NCBI GenBank assembly: GCA_009493725.1
Contig: VOGB01000005.1
Coordinates: 124,001-188,000 of the forward strand
Reading direction: 5' to 3'
Length of the DNA: 64,000 nucleotides
Source: Pseudoramibacter fermentans
GTDB taxonomy: Bacteria > Bacillota > Clostridia > Eubacteriales > Eubacteriaceae
Under the pieces are notes generated by a model. The model searched no databases. It was given only the letters and a program-made list of their open reading frames with translations, and was not told where the DNA came from. This document shows positions 1 to 8,916 of the stretch, piece by piece. Position 1 is the first letter of the stretch. Each line of letters opens with the position of its first letter. Made by a program: the position numbers and the translations under genes.

Positions 1-2084
1 GCTTCCATCCCGGTCCCGACCAACGGCGCTTCCGGCTTGAGCAATGGCACAGCCTGACGCTGCATGTTGGCGCCCATCAGTGCGCGGTTGGCATCGTCGT
101 TTTCGAGGAATGGAATCAGCGCGGCTGCGACAGAGACAACCTGTTTTGGCGACACATCCATGAAGTCGACTTCTTCGCGGTGGATGGTCGTGAAGTCACG
201 GTTTTTGCCGACACGGCCGGTGACCTGTTCGTTGACGAAACGGTTGTTTTCGTCCAGCGGTTCGTTGGCCTGGGCGATCGCGTATTCCCCTTCTTCGTCG
301 GCAGCCAGGTAAACGACTTCGTCAGTGGCGACCCCGTCGACGACACGGCGGTATGGCGATTCGATAAAGCCGTATTCGTTGATGCGGGCGTAAATCGCCA
401 GCGACCCGATCAGCCCGATGTTCGGACCTTCAGGGGTTTCAATTGGGCACATTCTGCCGTAGTGGGAGTCGTGAACGTCTCGCACTTCAAAGCCGGCACG
501 TTCTCTGGACAAACCGCCCGGCCCCAATGCCGACAGACGGCGCTTGTGGGTCAATTCCGACAGCGGGTTGTTCTGGTCCATGAACTGCGACAGCTGGGAG
601 GAACCGAAGAATTCCTTGAGGGCCGCGTTGATCGGACGGGTGTTGATGAGGCTCTGAGGCGTCAGAATTTCGTCATCCTGCACGCTCATGCGTTCGCGCA
701 CCACCCGCTCCATTCTGGATAGGCCGATTCTGAACTGATTCTGGAGCAGTTCCCCGACAGAGCGCAGACGACGGTTGCCCAAGTGGTCGATGTCGTCGGT
801 TTCGCCAATACCGTATTCCAAGCCCATAAAATAGGAAACAGTCGCGTACAAATCAGAGTGGAGCAGGTGCTTCGGCACCAGTTCACGGTGACGACGCTTG
901 ATTTCGTCGTGTTTTTCTTCGTCGCTAAGGCCTTCGTCGTTCATGATTTCGTCGAGCACCGGTTTGTAGACGAATTCCTTGATGCCGAGGTCCGCCGTGT
1001 CGAAAGGCAGATCCTGTTTGGTCAGATCGACGAAGTCGTTGCCGATGACGTTGAACGGTGCCTCTTCACCGTCAATGGTGACGGCCACGCGGACGGTGTT
1101 GATGCCTGCGTTCTGGATGGCCCAGGCTGTCGCCTTATCGAATTTCTGGCCCTTTTCGATCAAAATTTCGCCGGTTTCTTCGTCAATGACGTCGTCGTAA
1201 GCGATTTGACCGATCAAACGGGCTGCCAGCGCCAGCTTCTTGTTGTACTTGTAACGGCCGACCTTCGCCAAATCGTAGCGGCGGTCGTCGAAGAACATCG
1301 AGGTCAGAAGGGATTCTGCCGATTCCACTGTTGGCGGTTCGCCCGGGCGCAGACGGCGGTAAATTTCCAAAAGCCCGCTGATGCGGTTGTTGACTTCCCC
1401 GGCCGCGTCCTTCTTCATGGTTTCGATCAAACGCGGGTCTTCGCCGAAGACACCGATGATGTCGCTGTCGTCGCCGAGGCCGAAGGCTCTGAGCATCAGC
1501 GTCAGAGAAATCTTACGGGTTCGGTCGATCTTGACCCAGAGCAGATTGTTGGCGTCGGATTCGTATTCGAGCCAGGCCCCGCGGTTCGGGATGATCTGGG
1601 ACTGATACAGCGGAATACGGTTTTTCTTGTCCATTTCTGAGGTGAAGTACGACCCCGGCGAACGGACCAGCTGGCTGACGATGACACGTTCGGCCCCGTT
1701 GACGATGAAGGTGCCGGTTGGCGTCATTTTGTGAAGATCGGCCAGATAAACCTTCTGTTCCTTGACTTCGTTCTTTTCCTTATTAATCAAGCGCACGCGA
1801 ACTTTCAGCGGCTGATAATAGGTTTGATCTCTTTCCTTGCATTCTTCGATCGAATACTTCGTTTTGTCTTCCAGATCGTAATCGACGAACTGCAGCACGA
1901 GATTTCCGGTGTAGTCCGTGATTTCGCGCATGTCGTCGAAAACTTCCTGCAGGCCCTTTTCCAGGAACCACTTGTAGGAATCCAGCTGAACCTCCAGCAG
2001 ATTCGGCATCTCGAGAACTTCTTCAATTTTCGAGAAGCTTTGTCTGATACGAAGTCCAGATCGAACAGGATGTACTTGTACCAT
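1..2084 (-). CDS. rpoB: DNA-directed RNA polymerase beta subunit, 5' part (cut by window edge)
   Basis: Beta subunit of the core RNA polymerase. About 694 N-terminal residues are present and the rest runs off the left edge. Translation of the minus strand begins MVQVHPVRSGLRIRQ and contains the rifampicin-pocket cluster SSQLSQFMDQNNPL followed by HKRRLSALGPGGL (around 540-610) and PIETPEGPNIGLI. The pocket residues equivalent to E. coli Asp516, His526 and Ser531 are unchanged, so nothing suggests rifampicin resistance. The ATG at 2084 has an AAGGAG box ten bases upstream. No rplL lies upstream; the gene instead faces hipBA across a divergent promoter region, with a leader of roughly 260 nt that can form a small AAACCGC/GCGGTTT hairpin (2208-2230). 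Identification is secure. Confidence 0.97.
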   Translation of the reverse strand, partial: MVQVHPVRSGLRIRQSFSKIEEVLEMPNLLEVQLDSYKWFLEKGLQEVFDDMREITDYTGNLVLQFVDYDLEDKTKYSIEECKERDQTYYQPLKVRVRLINKEKNEVKEQKVYLADLHKMTPTGTFIVNGAERVIVSQLVRSPGSYFTSEMDKKNRIPLYQSQIIPNRGAWLEYESDANNLLWVKIDRTRKISLTLMLRAFGLGDDSDIIGVFGEDPRLIETMKKDAAGEVNNRISGLLEIYRRLRPGEPPTVESAESLLTSMFFDDRRYDLAKVGRYKYNKKLALAARLIGQIAYDDVIDEETGEILIEKGQKFDKATAWAIQNAGINTVRVAVTIDGEEAPFNVIGNDFVDLTKQDLPFDTADLGIKEFVYKPVLDEIMNDEGLSDEEKHDEIKRRHRELVPKHLLHSDLYATVSYFMGLEYGIGETDDIDHLGNRRLRSVGELLQNQFRIGLSRMERVVRERMSVQDDEILTPQSLINTRPINAALKEFFGSSQLSQFMDQNNPLSELTHKRRLSALGPGGLSRERAGFEVRDVHDSHYGRMCPIETPEGPNIGLIGSLAIYARINEYGFIESPYRRVVDGVATDEVVYLAADEEGEYAIAQANEPLDENNRFVNEQVTGRVGKNRDFTTIHREEVDFMDVSPKQVVSVAAALIPFLENDDANRALMGANMQRQAVPLLKPEAPLVGTGME

Positions 2085-2349
2085 TAGCGTTTGTCTCCTT
2101 CGAATCCAATAAAAACACACTCAGACAGCAAAAAAGAAAAGGTATCGATGAAATTTCCAACCTTTGATCAGTTGAAAAAACGAATCCGGAAAAATGAAAA
2201 TTCCTTCAAACCGCCTTTGATCAGCGGTTTCACGCCCATCCATGCCTTTTTGCATTCACAATTTATAAAGTTTTTTTGAGAAACACAAAAATTTTTTTGA
2301 ATTTTTTTTAAAATTACGTATAAATTTTTGCACTTAAGTTCAATTGAGC

Positions 2350-2378
2350 ATGTTATCATGCCGTTTTAAGATTGTCAA
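2350..2378 (-). promoter_or_regulatory. Putative rpoB promoter
   Basis: On the minus strand TTGACA (2378-2373) is followed after 17 bases by TAACAT (2355-2350). The -35 is perfect and the -10 matches four of six. It would give rpoB its own long-leader transcript, separate from ribosomal protein genes. Confidence 0.5.
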
Positions 2379-2387
2379 GCCTTTCGT

Positions 2388-2416
2388 TTGACAATTCCTC
2401 CGAATTTTTTTATAAT
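2388..2416 (+). promoter_or_regulatory. hipBA promoter, consensus sigma-A
   Basis: TTGACA (2388-2393), a 17-base spacer and TATAAT (2411-2416) form a perfect consensus promoter on the plus strand, about 100 bases before hipB. Such a strong promoter is expected to need repression; two inverted repeats lie immediately downstream. Confidence 0.8.
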
Positions 2417-2436
2417 ACATCTTGCAAAACAAATAA

Positions 2437-2487
2437 AGCCGTACGGCTCATTTTTTATCGACCATTTTATTTTTTCGCCGTTCGGCT
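2437..2487. promoter_or_regulatory. Candidate HipB operators (paired inverted repeats)
   Basis: AGCCGTACGGCT at 2437-2448 is a perfect 12-base palindrome. A second copy with the same half-sites, GCCGTTCGGC, lies at 2477-2486. Both sit between the promoter's -10 and the hipB start, where a repressor would block initiation. HipB proteins are known to bind paired palindromes upstream of their own gene; binding here is inferred. Confidence 0.55.
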
Positions 2488-2518
2488 TAATTTTTAATTA
2501 AATGGGGGAATTACATTT

Positions 2519-2740
2519 ATGAAAATTAATGACACCTCAGAATTTGGTGCCGCCCTGCGCAACCGCAGAAAGCAGCTGCATTACACACAGGCTTTTCTCT
2601 CTGAATTTACCGGCTTCAGTATCAGTTTTATTTCCGACCTCGAACGGGGCAAGCCCACCGCCGAGCTCGGCAAAGCCCTCTACCTGGCCAACCTGCTCGG
2701 CCTCGACACGACGCTCAACGCCAGAGGCTCCAACGCGTGA
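2519..2740 (+). CDS. hipB: HipB-like XRE-family antitoxin/repressor
   Basis: A 73-residue helix-turn-helix protein. The segment FGAALRNRRKQLHYTQAFLS followed by SISFISDLERGKPT is a classic XRE fold (roughly residues 10-55), and the length matches HipB antitoxins. The family binds operator DNA as a dimer and sequesters the HipA kinase. The ATG follows a GGGGGA box. The stop codon overlaps the GTG start of hipA (GTGA), so the two are translationally coupled. HipB proteins often carry a C-terminal tail that inserts in the toxin; here the protein ends soon after the DNA-binding domain. Confidence 0.85.
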   Translation: MKINDTSEFGAALRNRRKQLHYTQAFLSEFTGFSISFISDLERGKPTAELGKALYLANLLGLDTTLNARGSNA

Positions 2741-4020
2741 ACGCGTTAAATGTCATGATTGAAATCTGCGGGCAGCCCGTGTTAGTCGGCACCCTATCGG
2801 ACGCCTACTCGCCGCTGCCCCAGTTTCAATACGCGCCGGATTATCTCTCCCGAGAAAATGCCAGGCCCATTTCCCTCCATCTACCCCTTCAAAAGGACCC
2901 TTTTTCACCTGAAAGCACCCGAAACTATTTCGAGGGGCTGCTGCCCGAGGGCTTCACGCGCCGTTCCGTCGCTGCCTGGATGCACATCGACGCCGACGAT
3001 TACCTCACCCTGCTCAAAATGCTGGGCCGGGAATGTCTCGGCGCGGTTACGATCTGCGATCCCAACGAGCCTGCGCCGCGCCCGTCTTACGAGAAGCTTT
3101 CGATGGAACAAGTCCGCGACCTCGCCAACGAAGGTGTAACCGTCTCCACCCAGCTCGTCACCAAAGCGCATCTGTCGCTGACCGGCGCCTCCGGCAAGGT
3201 CGGTCTCTACCACAATCCCAATACCGGCGAGTGGTTTCTGCCCAAGGGCAACGCGCCGAGCACCCACATCGTCAAGCAAAGCCACGTCCGCCTCGACAAC
3301 ATCGTCACCAACGAGCAGCTGACCCTGACGACGGCCGATCGCCTCGGCATTTCGGTGCCGCAGAGTTTTATCGTCAACGTCGGCCTCGGCCGGGACCAGG
3401 ACGTGCTCCTCGCGACGCGCCGCTACGACAGGAGCTTCTCGCGCTCGACGCCGACGGCCAAAGGCACGCCAATGCCCCAACGCCTCCACCAGGAGGATTT
3501 CGCTCAGGCCCTCGGCATTCCCTCAGCGAATAAATACGAGGGGCCGAACGACCATTATCTGCCGAAAATGTTCGACCTGCTGCGGCGCTATTCGGCCAAC
3601 CCGATTGTCGACCAGCTGAAGCTGTGGGATCTGGTGATTTTCAATTTTTTGATCGGCAACACCGACAATCATTTGAAAAATTTTTCGCTGCTTTACGACG
3701 AAACGCTGACGTCGATTCGGCTGGCGCCGGCTTACGATCTGATCTCGACCTCTATTTACCCGAGTTCAACCCGCAACATGGCCTTTAAAATCGGCGATCA
3801 CCTGTCTCTCGACGACATCACGCCGGAGGATTTTGCCCGCGCGGCCAAGACGTGCGGTCTCGGCGCCAAAATCGCCGCCCAGCATTTAAGCCGCCTCAGC
3901 GCTGCCTTTGTGCCAGCCCTGAAGGCCGCCACTTCGTCCTTAGTCGAGCAGGGATTTGTCAACGCGAAGCACCTCGCCAACCGGATTCTCAAAACCGGCG
4001 GCTGTGAGCAGGTCGCTTGA
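2737..4020 (+). CDS. hipA: HipA-like Ser/Thr kinase toxin
   Basis: A 427-residue protein close to the usual HipA length (about 440). Visible family features are the Gly-rich loop region SLTGASGKVGL (147-157), the FLPKGNAPSTHIVK segment (167-180), the catalytic loop GNTDNHLKNFS (307-317, catalytic Asp310) and a metal-binding APAYDL (330-335, Asp334). In studied systems HipA phosphorylates glutamyl-tRNA synthetase and induces dormancy; the substrate here is unknown. The GTG start at 2737 overlaps hipB and has AGAGG upstream; an ATG at 2755 is a weaker alternative. All key residues are intact, so the kinase looks active. Confidence 0.88.
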   Translation: MNALNVMIEICGQPVLVGTLSDAYSPLPQFQYAPDYLSRENARPISLHLPLQKDPFSPESTRNYFEGLLPEGFTRRSVAAWMHIDADDYLTLLKMLGRECLGAVTICDPNEPAPRPSYEKLSMEQVRDLANEGVTVSTQLVTKAHLSLTGASGKVGLYHNPNTGEWFLPKGNAPSTHIVKQSHVRLDNIVTNEQLTLTTADRLGISVPQSFIVNVGLGRDQDVLLATRRYDRSFSRSTPTAKGTPMPQRLHQEDFAQALGIPSANKYEGPNDHYLPKMFDLLRRYSANPIVDQLKLWDLVIFNFLIGNTDNHLKNFSLLYDETLTSIRLAPAYDLISTSIYPSSTRNMAFKIGDHLSLDDITPEDFARAAKTCGLGAKIAAQHLSRLSAAFVPALKAATSSLVEQGFVNAKHLANRILKTGGCEQVA

Positions 4021-4030
4021 TTACGATAAT

Positions 4031-4069
4031 AAAAAATCGAGATCCTATTCAATCGGATCTCGATTTTTT
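4031..4069. terminator. Bidirectional intrinsic terminator
   Basis: Stem ATCGAGATCC (4036-4045) / GGATCTCGAT (4055-4064) flanked by A-run and T-run. It serves hipA on the plus strand and the lipoprotein gene on the minus strand. Confidence 0.85.
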
Positions 4070-4079
4070 GTTCGATTAT

Positions 4080-4766
4080 TTAATTCGCTTTGGTTTCCTT
4101 CGCGCTCTTAACCTTCCAGTCGCCGCCGTCCTTTTCAAAGGTTAACTTCCAAGTATAATCCTTGGTTGAAGCGGTATCGATCATCTGCGATTTTGCCTTC
4201 TCAATTGCTTCCGGCATGATGCCGTTGAAAAGCGCAACATTTAATCCCTTTTCGCCGCCGGAACTGTACGCGCTCATCAATTCGCTCTGATGCTGCGCAA
4301 AGTAGTTCTGACTCAAGGTAGAAACTGAGTTCGTAAAAGTTGAACTATTCATACTGTTCGGATCAAGAATAGATACTTTAACCGACAGCGATTTGTCGTT
4401 GTCATCATAATCGTCGTTAATCGTGTAAGATTTAATCAAATTCTTTTTGTAATATTTCATCAGATCATTGACTGAATCCTGAGCAGACTGAGATAAATCA
4501 GATTCTGAAATTCCCATACTGGAAAAACTTGAGTAAAAACCTTTTTTGAACGTATCTTCCATGTTTTCGTCGATATCGAGAGAAGTCGACGCGGAACTTG
4601 AGCACATCTTCTGCGCTGAAGTAAAATCGCCATCGTCGCAATACGTCATAAAGGTCTTCGCTGCCGATTCCACTTCCTTTTTGTCACTGCCACAGGCCGT
4701 CAAACCGAGGGCCAGCGCCGCCACACACACCACAGCCATAAGCCGGCTCAGCATTTTCTTTTTCAT
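4080..4766 (-). CDS. Secreted lipoprotein of unknown function
   Basis: A 228-residue protein with a lipoprotein signal peptide: MKKKMLSRLM, a hydrophobic core, then the lipobox LTAC with Cys25. It should be lipid-anchored to the outer face of the membrane. The mature part is Ser/Asp/Lys-rich and begins with a region reading KTFMTYCDDGDFTSAQKMC, reminiscent of small lipoproteins with NTF2-like or TPR-like folds, but I cannot assign a family. The C-terminal stretch YTWKLTFEKDGGDWKVKSAK resembles the terminal strand pair of NTF2-like lipoproteins. The start has a strong AAGGAGG box. It is monocistronic between a terminator and a divergent dehydrogenase gene. Confidence 0.75.
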   Translation of the reverse strand: MKKKMLSRLMAVVCVAALALGLTACGSDKKEVESAAKTFMTYCDDGDFTSAQKMCSSSASTSLDIDENMEDTFKKGFYSSFSSMGISESDLSQSAQDSVNDLMKYYKKNLIKSYTINDDYDDNDKSLSVKVSILDPNSMNSSTFTNSVSTLSQNYFAQHQSELMSAYSSGGEKGLNVALFNGIMPEAIEKAKSQMIDTASTKDYTWKLTFEKDGGDWKVKSAKETKAN

Positions 4767-5071
4767 AATCTTACACCTCCTTAGTTTTTTCTTGTTGTAA
4801 TATTATGACTTCGATTTCATTTTATCATGATTATGCGCTGAATACAATATATTTATCCAAAAATATCTTTTTGTTTGAATTAATATCCTTAATTGAAAAA
4901 AAGAGCAAGTGAATCGTCCTCTTCGTATCAAAAATAGATACCATTATTTATTCAAAATTTACTGCACTTCTTTTCGCAGCGGTAATGGATTTGTACTATA
5001 ATAATTTTGTAATCGATATAATTCGGAGGGTAATTAATTTATCACTCATTTTCTCTAAGGAAAGAAGGCGT
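4767..5071. other. AT-rich divergent intergenic region
   Basis: Holds the upstream sequences of the lipoprotein gene (minus) and the dehydrogenase gene (plus). A TATAAT at 4997-5002 with a weak TTCGCA (4973-4978, spacer 18) could drive the dehydrogenase. No RNA gene or further ORF is evident. Confidence 0.4.
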
Positions 5072-6037
5072 ATGATTTTGATTAAAAAGAGAAAAGTTGC
5101 CATCATCGGTCTGGGCCACGTCGGCGCCCACTGCGCGTATTCCCTTGCGCTCCAAGGCATCGTCGACGAGCTGTATCTGGTCGACACGAATCACGACAAG
5201 GTCGTCAGCGAATGCCAGGACCTTCGTGACGCGGTGGCCAACTGCCCGCACACCGTGGAAATTAACGTAGCGGATTACGGCGATCTCGGCGACGTGGACA
5301 TTATCGTCAATGCCATTGGCAACGTCGCCATTCTCGCGGCGTCGAACAACGACCGCCTCAAGGAATTGGATTTCACGATTCCTCAGGTAACCGACTTTAT
5401 TCCTAAGGTGATGGCCAGCGGCTTTGACGGTATCATCGTCAACATCACCAACCCTTGCGATATCGTCACCTATCAAATCGCGAAGCTGTCCGGGCTGCCA
5501 AGAGGGCGCGTCTTCAGCACCGGCACCGGTCTCGACTCCGCGCGGCTGAAAAACGTGCTCTACCGGAGAACCGGAATCGCGCACCACTCGATTTACGGCT
5601 GCATGATGGGCGAACACGGCAACGCCATCATGGTCCCCTGGTCGCAGATTACTTTCGGCGGCAAGAAATTGACTGAACTCGCAAAGCGCGACCCCCGTTT
5701 TCAATTTGAACACGAAGACATCCGCAAGCAGGTCGTCCAAAACGCCTGGGTAACGGTCAGCGGCAAGGGCTGCACCGAATACGGCATCTGCAGCACTTTG
5801 GCCCGCATCGTCCACGTCATCTATCACGACGAAAAGGCGATTCTGCCAGTGAGCACCGAGCTTTGCGGCGAATACGGCGAATCCGGGCTGTTCATCGGCG
5901 TCCCGGCGATCGTCGGCTCTGACGGGATCATCGAAATCGTCGAATATTCCCTGCCTGACGATGAAAAAGCCGCGTTCCACGCCTGCTGCGAAAGCGTGCG
6001 CCACAATCTCACATTAAACCCGCTGATTGTCCACTAA
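5072..6037 (+). CDS. ldh: L-lactate/L-2-hydroxyacid dehydrogenase
   Basis: A 321-residue NAD-dependent dehydrogenase of the LDH/MDH family, reducing pyruvate or a related 2-keto acid to the L-2-hydroxy acid. The Rossmann motif GLGHVG is at 13-18. ITNPCDIVTYQIAK, the substrate-binding LDSARL (Asp/Arg pair) and the catalytic His in MMGEHGNAIMVPWS are all visible, as is the loop Arg in NNDRLKELDF. The ATG at 5072 is chosen over an in-frame ATG at 4985 because it follows GGAAAGAAGG and the preceding 29 residues are not family-like. The protein also resembles L-2-hydroxyisocaproate dehydrogenases, so the keto-acid substrate is uncertain. It stands alone with its own terminator. Confidence 0.88.
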   Translation: MILIKKRKVAIIGLGHVGAHCAYSLALQGIVDELYLVDTNHDKVVSECQDLRDAVANCPHTVEINVADYGDLGDVDIIVNAIGNVAILAASNNDRLKELDFTIPQVTDFIPKVMASGFDGIIVNITNPCDIVTYQIAKLSGLPRGRVFSTGTGLDSARLKNVLYRRTGIAHHSIYGCMMGEHGNAIMVPWSQITFGGKKLTELAKRDPRFQFEHEDIRKQVVQNAWVTVSGKGCTEYGICSTLARIVHVIYHDEKAILPVSTELCGEYGESGLFIGVPAIVGSDGIIEIVEYSLPDDEKAAFHACCESVRHNLTLNPLIVH

Positions 6038-6047
6038 TTGTCGACAC

Positions 6048-6081
6048 AAAAAAACGAGATCCGCAAGGGTCTCGTTTTTTT
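6048..6081. terminator. Intrinsic terminator after ldh
   Basis: AAAAAAACGAGATCC, tetraloop GCAA, then GGGTCTCGTTTTTTT: a GC-containing stem with one wobble and a T-run. Confidence 0.85.
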
Positions 6082-6243
6082 AATTGATTCAAAGGAATAA
6101 ACGCTACAGCAAATTTCTATCCGGCGCGTACCCAATTATTATCGGAGGATGATACCCGGCCGCGTTACAAATTATGGTAAAATAATAATATCGTAAACCT
6201 TTAAAATGAAATGATTTTAGAAACATGAAAAGGAGGGATGCTG

Positions 6244-7515
6244 ATGTCAAACGACGCCATCACTGTATTAAAGACCGAAGCCCAAATTGACGCGTACCTC
6301 AAGGATCGCGGAATCTTTTCCAGAACCTGCCGTCTCATTGTCGAGGACCTGCGCAAGGTCAAGGAAAGCGCCGAGGGCTTTGTCAATCTGATCTACCGCG
6401 TGCGCGGCAGCGACGGCCGTTCAGTGGTCATCAAGCAGATTCTCGATGTCCCCGTCAGCCGTCAGCAGCGCAAGAGCCCCGACGCCTACGTCTCCAACTG
6501 GCAGCTCGACCAAAGCCGGATGCAGTACGAAATCGCCGCGTTGATTTTCTGGAATCAAATCCGTCCGGGCATCTGCCCTGAAATCTACCTGCTCGACCGC
6601 CCCAACGGCGTCATTGTCATGGAAGACTTGTCTGATCTGAGCCTGCTGCGCTACGAATTTACGCGGTTCAAAAAATACCCGCGCCTCGGGCGTCAGCTCG
6701 GCGCTTTTCTCGCCGACAATTTATTTTATTCGTCGGCTCTGAACATGACCGCCTACCGCAGACAGACCCTGCTCAAGTATTTCGACAACCCGGAAGTGAC
6801 CGCGCTCTACACCTTTTTATTCAAATCCTGCGTGATCGTCTCGCCGGAACGCGCGATGCCCGAGGCTGTCGCCCCGCTGCGGCAGAACATCATCCACGAC
6901 GAGGCCGTCCAGACGGAAATTACGCGGCTGAGCAAGCTGTTCACCGACGACAAGGAATGTCTGATTCACACGGACCTGCACGCGTCCAACATTATGATCG
7001 ACGACGACCACCTGAAAATCATCGACGGCGAATTCGCCGGGTTTGGTCCAATCGCCCAGGATTTCGGCCGTCTCTGCGGTTCCTTTGTGCTCGACTACTG
7101 TTCGCTGTTCGGCGAGGGCTGCCATTCGAAGGCTAAGCGGAAAGACTATCAGGGCTACCTGCTCGATATGCTGGCCGATTTGTTCACAGTCTTTGAAAAG
7201 GAATTCAAAAAGCTGATCCGCGAAAACATCCCGCACAATTACAACCTGCGAAAGCTCAACGTCGACGCTTATCTCCGCCAGCATTTCGCCGACGCTCTCT
7301 CCTTTACCGCGCTCAACGCCGCCTCCCGGCTCAGCGACTGGGGGCTCGTCCACGATTTCAAGATTCTTCCGATTGAGGAACGGATTTACCCGGAAAAGCT
7401 CGTGCTGGTCTCGAGTCAAGATATTTTAAGCGGCCGAATCAAGCTTAAAAGCCCCGACGAGTGGATCGCCTACCTCAAGGATCTGCCGAACCGCTACCCA
7501 AAAGACTGCCTGTAA
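6244..7515 (+). CDS. mtnK: S-methyl-5-thioribose kinase (MtnK) family kinase
   Basis: A 423-residue APH/choline-kinase-fold phosphotransferase. The catalytic loop LIHTDLHASNI (about 240-250) and the metal-binding segment IDGEFAGFGPIAQDFG (about 260-275) follow the MtnK pattern HGDLH and DPEFAFYGP. VVIKQIL, MQYEIAAL and VIVMEDLSDLSLLR also match that family. MtnK phosphorylates methylthioribose in methionine salvage; no mtnA or other salvage gene is nearby, so the substrate is inferred. ATG 6244 is preferred over ATG 6238 because AGGAGGG (6231-6237) is then six bases upstream rather than abutting. The Asp for Gly change in the loop (HTDLH) and Gly for Pro (DGEF) are departures worth noting. 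Confidence 0.75.
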   Translation: MSNDAITVLKTEAQIDAYLKDRGIFSRTCRLIVEDLRKVKESAEGFVNLIYRVRGSDGRSVVIKQILDVPVSRQQRKSPDAYVSNWQLDQSRMQYEIAALIFWNQIRPGICPEIYLLDRPNGVIVMEDLSDLSLLRYEFTRFKKYPRLGRQLGAFLADNLFYSSALNMTAYRRQTLLKYFDNPEVTALYTFLFKSCVIVSPERAMPEAVAPLRQNIIHDEAVQTEITRLSKLFTDDKECLIHTDLHASNIMIDDDHLKIIDGEFAGFGPIAQDFGRLCGSFVLDYCSLFGEGCHSKAKRKDYQGYLLDMLADLFTVFEKEFKKLIRENIPHNYNLRKLNVDAYLRQHFADALSFTALNAASRLSDWGLVHDFKILPIEERIYPEKLVLVSSQDILSGRIKLKSPDEWIAYLKDLPNRYPKDCL

Positions 7516-7549
7516 GCTTTCTCTATTCTCAATCATTTTTCTAAGCATT

Positions 7550-7585
7550 AAAAAAAGCTCGTGCCGTACGACACGAGCTTTTATT
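7550..7585. terminator. Bidirectional terminator between mtnK-like gene and tuf
   Basis: AAAAAAGCTCGTG / CACGAGCTTTT with an eight-base loop, located between converging genes. Confidence 0.85.
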
Positions 7586-7606
7586 TGATTGCTTTGTTTT
7601 TGAAGA

Positions 7607-8797
7607 TTAGTCGATGATCTTCGCAACAGCGCCGGAACCAACCGTGTGGCCGCCTTCGCGGATAGCGAATCTTAAACCTTCTTCAATAGCGATTGGCGTG
7701 ATCAGGGTGACTTCCATTTCGATGTGGTCGCCAGGCATGACCATTTCTACGCCTTCCGGCAGTTTGATGTCGCCGGTGACGTCGGTTGTTCTGAAGTAGA
7801 ACTGCGGACGGTATCCGTCAAAGAACGGGGTGTGGCGGCCGCCTTCTTCTTTGGTCAGAACGTAAACCTGTGCAGTGAAGTGGGTGTGCGGGTGAATGGT
7901 GCCCGGCTGTGCCAGAACCTGACCTCTTTCGATCTGTGTACGATCGATCCCACGAAGCAGTGCCCCGATGTTGTCACCTGAACGGCCTTCGTCCAGTGAT
8001 TTACGGAACATTTCGATACCGGTAACAGTGGTCTTTCTCGGTTCTTTGATCCCGACAATGTCGACTTCGTCGCCGATGTGGACAACCCCTCTTTCAACAC
8101 GGCCGGTTGCAACTGTACCACGGCCGGTGATGGAGAAGACGTCTTCGACTGGCATCAGGAATGGTTTGTCTAAGTCTCTCTTCGGTTCTGGGATGTAGCT
8201 GTCGACAGCTTCCATCAGTTCGATGATCTTGTCGCCGTCTGGGCCCATTGGATCTTCCAGTGCCTTCAGTGCGGAACCGACAATGATTGGGGTGTCGTCG
8301 CCTGGGAAGTCGTATTCGTTGAGCAGGTCGCGAACTTCCATTTCGACGAGTTCGATCAGTTCTGGGTCATCGACCTGGTCTGCTTTGTTCAAGAAGACAA
8401 CGATGTACGGCACACCGACCTGACGAGCGAGCAGGATGTGTTCACGGGTCTGCGGCATTGGACCATCAGCTGCTGAAACGACCAGAATGGCGCCGTCCAT
8501 CTGAGCAGCCCCAGTGATCATGTTCTTAACGTAGTCAGCGTGGCCCGGGCAGTCGACGTGTGCGTAGTGACGGTTCGGGGTTTCGTATTCAACGTGTGCG
8601 GTTGAAATGGTGATCCCACGTTCTCTTTCTTCTGGTGCTTTGTCGATGTTTTCGAATGCGACTTCTTCACCAGAGCCATATCTCGCGTGCAGCACTTTGG
8701 TGATGGCTGCGGTTAATGTGGTTTTGCCGTGGTCAACGTGACCGATTGTCCCGATGTTTACATGCGGTTTCGATCTATCAAATTTTTCTTTTGCCAT
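7607..8797 (-). CDS. tuf: Elongation factor Tu
   Basis: A 396-residue GTPase that carries aminoacyl-tRNA to the ribosome. G1 is GHVDHGKTT, G2 region ERERGITIS, G3 DCPGHADY, G4 NKAD and G5 SALKAL, followed by domains 2 and 3 ending in VGSGAVAKIID. The length is standard. The start follows AAGGAGATATGACCA. It is not clustered with rpsL, rpsG or fusA here but stands between the mtnK-like gene and proS. Codon use is strongly biased, as expected for a very abundant protein. Certain assignment. Confidence 0.98.
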   Translation of the reverse strand: MAKEKFDRSKPHVNIGTIGHVDHGKTTLTAAITKVLHARYGSGEEVAFENIDKAPEERERGITISTAHVEYETPNRHYAHVDCPGHADYVKNMITGAAQMDGAILVVSAADGPMPQTREHILLARQVGVPYIVVFLNKADQVDDPELIELVEMEVRDLLNEYDFPGDDTPIIVGSALKALEDPMGPDGDKIIELMEAVDSYIPEPKRDLDKPFLMPVEDVFSITGRGTVATGRVERGVVHIGDEVDIVGIKEPRKTTVTGIEMFRKSLDEGRSGDNIGALLRGIDRTQIERGQVLAQPGTIHPHTHFTAQVYVLTKEEGGRHTPFFDGYRPQFYFRTTDVTGDIKLPEGVEMVMPGDHIEMEVTLITPIAIEEGLRFAIREGGHTVGSGAVAKIID

Positions 8798-8916
8798 TGG
8801 TCATATCTCCTTATTTAAAATTAAAATAAATTAAAGGCGTCGTTAAAAAACGTTCCATAACATTATATATAATATGATTGACAACTTCAAGCCATTTTCG
8901 CATTTTTAAGCCGTCT

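Noticed and set aside
1..1700. Plus-strand frames in the first 1.7 kb
   Set aside because: They are complements of the conserved rpoB coding sequence.
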